A DNA stretch of 64,000 nt from Andrena cerasifolii (Eukaryota; Arthropoda; Insecta; Hymenoptera; Andrenidae), in the NCBI RefSeq assembly GCF_050908995.1, contig NC_135119.1, positions 930,001 through 994,000 of the forward strand, read 5' to 3'. A program made the translations under genes and the position numbers. Positions 26,044-36,500 of this stretch are shown here, piece by piece. The notes under the pieces were generated by a model. The model worked only from the letters and a program-made list of their open reading frames with translations. It was not told the DNA's origin and searched no databases. Within the stretch, counting starts at the first letter, position 1, and the number at the start of each line of letters is the position of its first letter.

Positions 26044-26629
26044 CCGGGGCTAGTTGATACTGGGGGCAAGTTGATACAGACGAATTATCTTGACACCGTG
26101 TATATGTAGCTCCCCTTTAGCGAGATATGTGAAGATTGTTGTTCAATTCTTTCCTACGATCCAACGTACGAATGTGCACATTGACGTTGACAATCGTTTC
26201 TTTAACTGCTTTCACTTATATAGAGAAAAAGTAAATATTTTTGATACATACAAATTGATCGTCCAAATAACATTTTTTCATTCATTTTGTATGTATTTTC
26301 TCAAGTTTTTGCTTACTATATATTAAAGAGGAAGGACCAAAGTATATTTCGACATATTTGTTATTAAGTAATTAATTCCAATAAAAAATGAAAAAAATTG
26401 AAAACAGAATAGCGTATCAAGTAGCCTCACAGTGGGGTAAATTGATATATTTTACCTTCGTCAAAATAACATTTTTTTCATTCATTTTGTCTGTATTTTC
26501 TCAACTTTTCATTTACAATATATTAAAGAGGAAGGACCAAAGCATATTTTAGCATATTTGTTATCAAGTAATTAATTCAAACAAAAATGAAAAAAATTGA
26601 AAACTGAAAAACGTATCAACTAGCCCCGG
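26044..26629. mobile_element. TIR element with a duplicated right half
   Basis: Ends CCGGGGCTAGTTGATAC and GTATCAACTAGCCCCGG pair perfectly. About 26261-26430 and 26459-26625 are direct repeats of about 170 bp, each running up to a GTATCAA.TAGCC end, so the right terminus has been duplicated in tandem. A partial relative starts at 28426. Confidence 0.75.
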
Positions 26630-28020
26630 ACCTACCCGTACGTGTTGGTATACGTAAGTACCTACCTGCATGATGCAATAAAGCCAGGATCATAATAATA
26701 TTCAAACAAAGCTACTACTACTACAGTAATTGCATCACCCAAAAAATCCAAATGGTGTATAGAGTCTGCATAGCTCCATCATCAATACGTGGTCCATCGA
26801 TCTCATTTTTATCACTATATGACTACTCAATACCTACCTATCCCCAAGCCAAAAATTCTAATTTTAATGAAACTTCATCTGAATGTAGCGCATATGGAAG
26901 TAGGTGTGCACAGAGCGATTTGCTTTTGTTGCGGAAATTCACTTTGAAGGGAGGAAATCAGCCCTTAAGTTATTACTTTTTTTCGATTTTTTTTAATACC
27001 TATAACGAACTAGAAAAATTCTTCACTTTTCTATGCTCTACGATACCTACTACAAAAAGAAAAATAAACTTATATTGAAAAACGAAATAACCCGATAACT
27101 TTAAGGGCTGATTTCACCACTACAGATAAGAGTGGAAATTTTCTATCCGCAGAAAGAAAGCATTACTCCTTCCATACTCCAATATGCTCTACATTCACAC
27201 ACGAAGTTTCATTAAAATCAGAATTGTTGGGTTGGGATTGCCCCCTGATCCCAGTATTAATAGGAATTAATGATCGCTTATCACCGACCGTTATCGACTG
27301 TGAGTAAACTGCACGGTTACAATGGAAATAGAGGGTGAGGCGCAGTTACATTCATATTTGTTAAGTGCAGCAACTTTATGACTAGTCCAAGCATCTTTGT
27401 CGCTAGTATCTTGACGTGCGTTGTCGGCATGATTCTGGGTTACGATGGTATCATCCTGGAGAGGACCTTAGTCGCGGCTGTCGGATTGAAGGGACGGATA
27501 AAAAAGGTTGTAATGCAGCGACAGTGGCTGGGGAAAGGAGAAACTTTCCGCATGGGTCAGCCAAGAGAGTCTTAGACCGAGGAGATGACCGTTTCAATAT
27601 CGGCTTTTCCAATGCTTGAGGTATTTATCTAATGTCTTGTATTTTCCGCGGGACTGCCCATTCAAATTTCAATTCGAATTTTGCCATGAAATAGGTAAGC
27701 ACATTCGTTTCTTACTACAAAGTGTTCTCCGTTTTTCCCCGTTTAAATCGATCGATAAAATAACACAGTTTCGTAATTTTTGTTTATCGCACTGTCCGTT
27801 TTCTGAATCACTTTTACACGTTTTTACGGAAGATAGTACAATTAGAGTCATATTAACCATATATCAAAGTGACAAAACAGAATTCAACACTTTTTAATCC
27901 GCCCAGACCACACTGGGTTACGCTAACCCAGTCCGTCCGGAAACACCTGGCATTTCGGTATGTTAAAGTGTGGAGTGTTAGGGTTTTGGGGGAAAACAGT
28001 TTAATACCTCTGCTATAAAT
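26630..28020. other. No supported gene
   Basis: A GC-richer patch at 27370-27620 has overlapping ORFs of 65-67 codons with no recognised domain. A CTACTACTACTA microsatellite lies near 26712. Confidence 0.4.
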
Positions 28021-28083
28021 GCCCCCTCCCCTCCCCCCTCCCCTCCCCCCTCCCCTCCCCTCCCCCTCCCCCACCCTCCCCCT
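28021..28083. repeat. Polypyrimidine low-complexity tract
   Basis: CCCCTCCC-type units in an almost pure C/T strand about 63 bp long. Confidence 0.9.
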
Positions 28084-28425
28084 ACACAGGATCGCTGAAA
28101 TGCCTGAAGAAGCCGAGTAAAATCATTGCAAAGGTACCCTGTGGGTGACGTCCACCCAGTGTGCCTGAATCGTTAGGGAATCCATTTAAAGTGAAAGCCA
28201 ATTTAGTAGTGAATATTTTTTTTTACCTACAGCATTTGTGAATTACCAAAAGCGAAATAAAGTAAAGCGTCAATTATTCGAACTTCGATTAACCGGACCA
28301 GCGATTATCCAAACCAGTACTGTAACATCGCTATTCCCACCACTTCTTCAAGCCACTATAGCGGTACCGATTGATTGATTGATTTTTACGTAATATACAT
28401 TACATTTCAAATTACAGCAGTAGTA

Positions 28426-29248
28426 GGGGAGACCGGGGCTAGTTGACTAACGAGTTTAGTTGACTACTTAATTCCCTTTAATTGTAGTATTATGTTATAA
28501 ATTGTGCTGCCATTCGTGATATTGAAGCATATGAACGACCAGCTTGCCATTTAATGTGTTCCCGTGACAAAACCTTGCGTGTTCTATCAGTGAGAATGAA
28601 AAAGCTAAAAAGGTCGGCGGGACGTAAATATTTCTGTTTCGACTATTTATGAATTTTTGTCCACTAAGTATTGCTTGACGTTTTGTCATGAATATTTTGT
28701 GCAAACGTGATACATTCACTATAATTTGGGGGATTTTATTTTATCCGGTGCGTGGAGGTTTTGTACGTACGACCCCTAACATGTTGACAATGTCGGACGG
28801 GGTTACTTGACTAATTGTGAGCATAGGAATACCACTAAAAATTGCATTTTTTATCCTCAAGATGCAGTCGAGGCAAAGAGTTTAGCAAATCCACCTCCCC
28901 CACCACAGATCCCTCCAAACTCACCCCTACCAGTTTTACACCCTATCCTCCCTTCAAACTCTCAGGCCATCCAAATAGACCATACCAAACAAGTAGAAAA
29001 TAATTACAGTATCTAACACCATGATACTTAATAAACAAAATAACAGTGTGAAGGAGTGAAAAAAAAATAAAAAAAATTTATTGGTCGTAAGATATATATG
29101 TAAGCCTTTCGTATACTATATTAATGAAAATGGCTGCGTATATATACGGCTTTCGTATATATTGATGGAACTGTGACAGCGTATGTATACGCCTTTCGCA
29201 GGGAACGGGTTAAAACCAGGGATTGTAACCCGCTCGGAGCCGGTTACT
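28426..29248. other. Partial relative of the CCGGGGCTAGTTG element, then unique DNA
   Basis: After TA at 28424 comes GGGGAGACCGGGGCTAGTTG. A second GTTACTTGACTAATTG lies near 28802 in the same orientation. No right end was found, so the copy looks truncated. Confidence 0.4.
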
Positions 29249-29284
29249 AGTAACATAAGACAGTCTAGTCCAGACAGCCATTAA

Positions 29285-30011
29285 GGGGACCTTCCGGTCT
29301 AAAAGTCGATTTTTTTTACTTCATTTTTCGAATGTTCAACCTTTTAGGAATACGTGTTTAAAGGGATTTTTTGGAATTCGTAAAATTCCCAAAGTTGTAG
29401 ACATTTGAGTAGCGGCAAATGCATGGGTAACACCCAGCCACTCGGCACTCACGTAAAACTTTAAACGCGTTTTTCTCGAAACAGTGTTCTCAAAACAGTG
29501 GGACCTGTATTTCCAAAAGTTATTATCCGATTCGACTGAAACTTTTTTCATTTTGAAGAATATACTTCTGGCTAGTGGCGATATGAGAAAAAGTTACAAA
29601 AAATTGAAAATTTATAATTTTCTAAGGCGTTGAAAGGATGAAAACTATAGGGAAAAAGTGATTTCAAACTTCAAGTGTCGTTGTTTTCTAAAAATTTCAT
29701 TTTTTATTTTTTTCTGGTTCCCCTCCCTAGCCAGAAGTATATTCTTCCAAATAAAAAAGTTTGTGTCGAATCGAATAATAACTTTTGGAGATACAGGTCC
29801 CACCGATTTGGATCAATTTTTTGACGCCTTAACTTTAACGACTCCCCAGTGCCGTCTGTAATGATTAATTATAAAACAAAAAATATATTTCTATAACTAA
29901 AGACATCCTTAATACAATGCGAAAAGTCCCATTAAATTATATATAGTAGTTTTCCTTTAATTAATTCCCAAAGATCACCTATTTTTGGGGGCTCTAGACC
30001 GGAAGGTCCCC
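29285..30011. mobile_element. TTAA-flanked foldback, family B
   Basis: The 727-bp element has ends GGGGACCTTCCGGTCTA and inverted, with TTAA at 29281-29284 and 30012-30015. The arms are several hundred bp long and there is no intact ORF of significance. Confidence 0.85.
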
Positions 30012-30015
30012 TTAA

Positions 30016-30156
30016 CTCTGGTCATCTGGCCGAAAAATTGAGCACGGCACAAGTAGATGATTATTAAGTAAAAAGTTTTGCACGATTATATTTGTTATTC
30101 ATTGAGTAAAAAATTCATAAAGATTGCTCATTTTTCGGCCGGATGACCAGAATACA
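30016..30156. mobile_element. Small TTAA-flanked MITE
   Basis: Inverted arms CTGGTCATCTGGCCGAAAAA and TTTTTCGGCCGGATGACCAG, with TTAA at 30012-30015 (shared with family B) and 30157-30160. Confidence 0.75.
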
Positions 30157-30200
30157 TTAAGTGGCTGTCTAAACCAGACTGTCTTATGTTACTATCGTAG

Positions 30201-31089
30201 TAGCACAAAATATTGAATACACATACATCCAATATTAAACAGGGGTTCAATAGCTTTCTAATATTTAAATATACATACAATATTTATTCTAGATTAAGAA
30301 ACAAATATTTTTTTCCAAATATACTGGAAATATTCATTTTATATTAGAAAACAATATTTTTGTCCAAATATAATTTCTAAACCACCCCGACTACATGCAG
30401 TTCGGATAATTAACGATCCACTGTACACATGCTTTTTGAAAGATATAAACGTACATATAAATAAATAATTCCATACATTTTGTCAATTTTACTATATTTA
30501 TGGAAGAAATTATTCTTTCAATCATTCCATCGATTTTCCTTAAATACATGCATTTTTTCCGAGAATTTCTACATTACAACCTTCTGTGACCGGCATTTTT
30601 GATCCGCCATTTTAAATATTCGAAGCCATCAATGAAATGTCTTCTAATACTGTATACTCAATGCCAGTAGCAGTTTAGGTCCTTATTTCAACGAACTAAA
30701 CCAGTTGTCACAGAGAACAGTTGTTCGGTAGAAGTAAAAGATTACTCAACTTCACCTCGCCAAATAATTATATTTTTCGGAACCAATCACAATAACGTAT
30801 TTTTTGCCTTAAAGTGTGACTCGAAACCTTTCGATTGCTGTATAATAATTAAACCCTCGTATCTTTTTCTAAAAATAAACTGTGATTAAAAGAAAAAATA
30901 TCAAATTTTTCAGAACATCCACAAACTTGATCTCTTTATTTTCAAGATTTCTCGAGTACCAAACGATGTATGACGAAATCGCCTATATATATTCTTTTTT
31001 CTTATTGTCTTACGAATTGATTAAAGGGAAAAAGATTAAAAACGGTGCAGCCCATCCAGAGATATAGGCAAAAGAGCGCTCTGGGTTAC
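30201..31089. other. Dispersed AT-rich repeat end, then unique DNA
   Basis: 30201-30375 (TAGTAGCACAAAATATTG onward) is an inverted relative of the right end and unit sequence of the element at 2890-4093. After 30400 nothing is recognised. Confidence 0.5.
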
Positions 31090-31093
31090 TTAA

Positions 31094-31622
31094 GGGGTTA
31101 TACCTAGTCAGGCGGCCGAAAAGAGGCGAATGTTTGTGAATTTTTTTGAAAAAGTGGAAGAATATATTCTTGCAGAACTTTTTGCGCTTAAAAGAGCAAC
31201 ATTTAAAGAACATTTGGTAATTTTTTCGTGGAAAAATATTTACGTTTATAATAAAGGAACAACCGACATGCAAGAAGCATTTTTAAAAATTTGGTTTTGC
31301 GATGAGCACTGCCATTCGGAACCAGTTTATCCAAAATCAAAAAACAAAAAAGATTTCGTTAATATATTAATGTATCCTCAGATTGACGGAGAGAATTTTC
31401 CGAAATATTAATTTAGAACAAAATGGCGGGTATTTAAAGTTGAAATCCTGATTTTTCGTGCAAAAAAAAACGTAAATATTTTTCTACGAAAAAATTACCA
31501 AATGTTCTTTAAATGTTGCTCTTTTAAGCGCAACAAGTTTTGTAAAAATATACGCTTCCGCTTCTTAAAAAAAAATTCACAAATATTCGCCTCTTTTCGG
31601 CCGCCCCACTAGGTATAACCCG
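31094..31622. mobile_element. TTAA-flanked foldback, family C
   Basis: Ends GGGGTTATACCTAGTCAGGC / inverted, with TTAA at 31090-31093 and 31623-31626. The sub-terminal AGTCAGG.GGCCGAAAA is shared with family A, so the two families are probably related. The 93-codon ORF in the left arm has no recognised domain. Confidence 0.85.
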
Positions 31623-31672
31623 TTAAACCCATGTGTGCCTGACATGGGTCACACTGATAGTGTGATCCCTAA

Positions 31673-31824
31673 AGGGGCCTCCAGACACTGATACATGTTG
31701 CATGAAACATTGATACATGCTTCATGATACAGGTTTCATGAAAATGAAGCCGGGGGGGGGGAGCAAGATGCAACATGCATGTATCGACGTTTCACTGCAA
31801 CATGTATCAGTGTTTGAAGGCCTC
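31673..31824. mobile_element. Small foldback MITE, probably TTAA type
   Basis: Arms AGGGGCCTCCAGACACTGAT and its inverted counterpart ending 31824. Flanks are CTAA (31669-31672) and TTAA (31825-31828). It includes a run of ten G at 31752-31761. Confidence 0.65.
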
Positions 31825-31830
31825 TTAAGG

Positions 31831-32148
31831 CAGGGCTGGGCAACCCGCGGCCTATCCCCCGACTTGCCTACTCTGCTGGGCCGCATGCGGCCCATTCCCC
31901 GACTTGCCTACTCTGCTGGGCCGCATGCGGCCCGTTCTCCGACTTGCCTACTCTGCTGGGCCGCAGGAGAACGACCCCACCATACTCTTTTAACTCCTAC
32001 AGTGTACGCCGTACCTATATATGACCGCACTCGTAGGAGTAAAAGGAAGGGACATGGAGTGGCGGCTAATCCGCTGATGGTGGGGGAACCGCCTGACTGC
32101 TACTGGGGACTGTGCGGCCCGCGGCGGCGAACAAGTTGCTCAGCCCTG
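31831..32148. mobile_element. hAT-type element with 40-bp tandem units
   Basis: Ends CAGGGCTGGGCAAC and GTTGCTCAGCCCTG. Flanks TCTTAAGG and CCTTAAAG match at six of eight bases, so an 8-bp TSD is plausible. Between 31856 and 31965 a 40-bp GC-rich unit (CCGACTTGCCTACTCTGCTG...) repeats about 2.7 times. A solo right end of the same family is at 54895-54984. Confidence 0.7.
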
Positions 32149-33399
32149 CCTTAAAGGTTAATATAGGTAGGTACTTACCTACATATCTAGCTAAGGCACT
32201 GGACATGGACACAATTGTGGTTTAAGAAGCAAAATGGTGATTTCTTGTGCAACCACAAGTCAACAGCGGAGAATAAAATTTTTTCTCCCAATGCTCGGTT
32301 CCCAGGGAAATCAGTTTTAAACAATTTTAGTACACGCGCAGTGTTGGATAAACTGAGCTATGTCGAATGGTACTTTGACAGATATCATATTTTCACAAAA
32401 CGTCTACAAACCGTTCACATGCGATTAGATTCAAGAGAATGAAAATAAAATTAATTTTAAATTTATTTACTTTACTGATTTCGATCAATTGCTAAGATTA
32501 TTGCCCCTGTTGCTCCCTGCAAAGCTACACGCAACAAATTACGAATACGTGGGTTCTTGTCCTGCTTCTAATTTTTCAAATGCTTTATCGATGCTTTGTA
32601 TTGATTCGTTGAGGTGTTTTGCCTCTTTGCTTTATACGGCAGCTTTCACACAACCCACAAGTTATACAGAACGATAAACACTGTTCGAGCCAAGCGATAC
32701 AAGCATGCTGAGTGACCGTTCAAAACTGTTTCTCTAAAAAACGGAGCTTCGTACGGAAAAATGTTATTCTCCATTTGTTACTTAGTTTCGGAACGAGGAA
32801 TGGTTCCTTTCCCACTTGCATCACAAATTCGAGCGCACTCAGTTTAAATGGCGACAAAGTGGAAAGTAGTTGCACAGGTAGGTGTAAACTGCAATTTCTG
32901 AACAGGCAGCACGTGTATCCCTGATATTGTTATAGATTTCATTCCAAACGCTGTGTTTGTCACTACGCAAATACTAACGCCACGTATAATCAAATATACT
33001 CGGGTTTAACTCTGAAATTTATTCACAGCACTGTGCGTAATTTTTTAATAGTTCACAGGTGCATTTCTTGGCACGTCTGTTCGTTTTTTTTTTCGTCTGC
33101 AGAACGGAATACTGCTCTCAACACCTCATCGCGCGCTCGAGTTATCTTACGGAGATATCGTGCGACATAGCCCACGTTACTTATCAAAGATAAGTACTCA
33201 GTAGTTTTCAGGACAGTTCGTAGCACTGTTGGGCCGCTCATCGATCTATGCCACGCCGTGCTCACTTCGTGAAAATGAATAATCGAATATTCGCCAAAGG
33301 ATGCTCGCTGTACCGTCATTGATGTGGACAGTCGTGTTTCCCTTGATGAAAATGTGAATTCCATGGAAGACAACGGGATCGTGTTTAATAGCAGAAAAC
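32149..33399. other. Upstream region of the LRR gene
   Basis: This stretch should contain the promoter and 5'UTR of the LRR gene, but I see no convincing TATA box or initiator. Several short ATGs at 33324-33364 could be uORFs if transcription starts upstream of them; one frame ends at the TGA at 33355. Confidence 0.4.
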
Positions 33400-33588
33400 A
33401 TGAAGGAACGGATAATGACGCGTCTTGGCTCTCTTTTCTTGGCAATCGTGTACGTGGGAATTTTCTCGGTCGGGCAGTGCCAAAGTATTTGTCCCTTAAA
33501 ATGCGTGTGCCACCTCAGCCAGCAGCCAAGAATTGTCATGTGCTCGAAACAAGGCTTGGAGGTGTTTCCTGAAAATATAAGCGACGTG
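33400..33588 (+). CDS. LRR gene exon 1: signal peptide and LRRNT cap
   Basis: The exon encodes residues 1-63. A hydrophobic stretch from about residue 8 to 25 ends in GQCQS, a likely signal-peptidase site. It is followed by the cysteine spacing C-x3-C-x-C-x11-C typical of an LRRNT cap. A second Met at codon 6 could also serve as start without losing the signal peptide. The donor GTGAGT follows at 33589, phase 0. Untranslated 5' exons farther upstream cannot be excluded. Confidence 0.92.
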
Positions 33589-36500
33589 GTGAGTGAGCCA
33601 CTCTGATAGAGGCTACTAAATAATACGTGCGGTGAACTCTGCGTCAGTTTTCTATTAAGTTAAAGTTGGTCCGAGTTTTGAAGTTAATTGGTAATTGTTG
33701 GAGGTATACTCTTTTATGCTTTATCGCGGCGGTTATTGCAAATGTAACTAGGACTGAGTCACCTGTATAAATGTACCGATAAAGCAAGACAAAGTATCTA
33801 TAACAGATAACTCGAGAGGTGGTAAAAATTGCAACACATGTCCATGTCAATTTTAACGAAAATGAACAGAATAATTTTGTACGAATTGCATCGTTACATG
33901 AAAGTGTCACGGATTCGTGTACCTACTCTGTATATTATTATGTAAATCGTTGCTTGTAACATCTACGTGAAATGTATCTACTATGATGATTTAAATTCGT
34001 ATGAAAAAATAATTCTCTATTTGGTATTATTTATTATTCTTATGGAATTAATTATAAATTAAATCAAATATATAGGTACAGTTACTCACAGAAATGTCCG
34101 CCCACCACATATGTAAGTACATATAACATATTTTACATATGTAATCAATGTTGGAGTTAGAATTACCGATTATAATTCATATTAGTAGGTAAAAAAAACT
34201 TGGTTAATATAGGCACTCACAATTAGTACCACGTACCTACTAAAGAAATGGTTAAACAAATGTTGGTAGAGAAATGGATGAAGATTAGCACGAATTTCAC
34301 AGGAAAGCAGTTCCATCTATGCATAATGCATTAAAATTTATAATAAGATCGAAGGGATATTCGACAAAATATTAAGTATTAAATTATTGTAAGTAAGTAT
34401 GTTGTAAATTAAATACATATTGAGCAATGAATTATTCCATAAATAACAATACATCTTTAAATGAACTCTGCATAATTTTTCAATCATTTCATGCACTCTA
34501 ATTTAAAGTATGTCGATCAATGTTTATGATAATGCGAATCAGCATGGGTAATTCTAACTTTAGCAGTGATTAAATGTATAAAATATATTACGTATAGAGT
34601 GAACGGATACTTTTGTAAGTACATAACTGTATGTACGTATGTAATGCCAGATAAATATCTTGTCATTGGTGTCGTTTTTCAATCGCATTCCAGGTGGAAC
34701 ATTTAAATTTATCGAACAACCTGTTGACGAATATCACAAGTGATATTAATCGACTGACAGATCTGCAGTACCTGAATTTAGCGAGAAACAAATTGAGTTC
34801 ATTGCCCGACGATATAAGTTCCTTAAGAAGCCTGCGGAGATTAGATTTGAGTGGCAACCAAATACACGAAATCGCTGATATTAATTCTATAAAGCAGCTG
34901 CCATCTCTGACAGTTCTGCATGTATCGAGAAACTCATTGTCTAGTTTAGAGGATTTAATAAGTTCTGGACTTGAAGCTTTGGATGCTAGTCATTGTGGTA
35001 CGATAACATTTTTTTTTGTTTAAACTGGATCAGATGCATTTATAATTAACACTGTCCATATTCTGTTTGGTCATATCGATATTAAAAATTGGAGATTATT
35101 TCAATGAAGTGATTGACATTTGAATATTTGCTCTTGCTTATAATATTTTTCAATAAATACCGCAATTGTGTAGAATCTTCGCAAGAATCACTCAACACTA
35201 CTTTAACGATTACCATCTCGTGTAAATTTTTTTATTTTAGTTTGCTAATTATAAATCCAATTATTGTTTTCGACGGTATATTAGAAATTCAACGTTTTGA
35301 CAGAGCATTGTGTAGAAAAAGAAAGAGTGAACATTACTTATGAAAGAATAAAGTGTATTTGTTCATTAATGTTAGTGGATTTTTAGGACAAAAAGTCAGC
35401 TGTAGACGAAAGTCACTCATTTTTAAAATAGGTACATTTTCCTTTAATAGAGATACGGGAACTTAGCAATACATCTCTAGACGGTCTGCCAGCATTAACT
35501 ACACTAAGCTTGGTAGGAAACCCTTTGAAATTCATTCAGAAAGCGTGGAGTCCAAAACTACGATGGCTGGATATGTCCGACTGCCTTTTGAATTACTTGA
35601 GTCCCGATACTTTCAGCGGCTTTCCAGAACTTGAGGATCTTCGACTGTCCAACAATCCTACGTTAGTCTATAGCACAAGGTTAGCAAACGAGAGAATGAA
35701 ACTCTAAATAAATAATTTTCCTATAATATACAATAATATGAAGTCATCGGATCTATTCATTCGAACTTTATCATAAAACAGCTGGCAAATTCCATTTCAC
35801 AAAATCATTGCTTTCTTACATCATAAAAGTAATAGAAAATATTGAAACTTTATCATTATTGAGATATCGTATGTGAAACGTTGAATTTTATTTAAATAAA
35901 AGTGTACAATGCATAAATATGTCATAGGTGCATTCTGTATTTTGTATTTAAACATTACTATCAATAGTGTAAATCAGTCAATCAGTCCAGCCACAAGAAA
36001 AATATTACATTTTTAACATATTAGATACACACGTCACATGCCATAATTAGAAAAGCATCGCATCGCTCTGTCAAGTAGGAGTGGAGGGTCGAGATACAAG
36101 ATAGTGCGTTTCGATAATAATAGTGCATACGTACACCGCGCTAAAGTGATCATTAAACAATAATTTCAAGTCAATAGCCATTACCACTTAATATAGACAA
36201 CTAATATCTGTACGTTAATTTTCAGACACTCGACCCTGAGACACTTGGGGTTAAAGAAACTCGACGTGTCGAGGTGCAATCTGGATAGACCTGGTCTCCA
36301 TGGATTCCCATCGCTGACCCGCGCTCGATTATCTCGGAATACAATTCGTCTACTGCCTGACCGAATTTTCGCTAAAAACAGAGAGCTCGGTTTTCTATAT
36401 TTGAACGCAAACGGTATAGAGAGTCTGAACGCCAGTACTTTCGAGGGATTAGTGAACCTTCAGGTGCTGGATTTATCAGTCAATAGCCTCGAAGCGGTTC

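Larger units (their letters stand above)
29249..30193. repeat. Palindrome holding two TTAA-flanked elements at its centre
   Basis: Outer arms 29249-29280 (AGTAACATAAGACAGTCT...) and 30161-30193 are inverted repeats that meet at TTAA. Between them lie two elements in series: TTAA-[29285-30011]-TTAA-[30016-30156]-TTAA. Confidence 0.8.

Noticed and set aside
31717..32154. 145-codon ORF
   Set aside because: Runs across a hAT-type element, its 40-bp tandem units and a poly-G run.
32712..33445. Short ORFs on both strands upstream of the LRR start
   Set aside because: No domain, no splice support; more likely UTR or promoter sequence.
35113..35343. 76-codon ORF in intron 2 and other intronic ORFs
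   Set aside because: Lies within an intron defined by matched phases and does not continue the LRR pattern.
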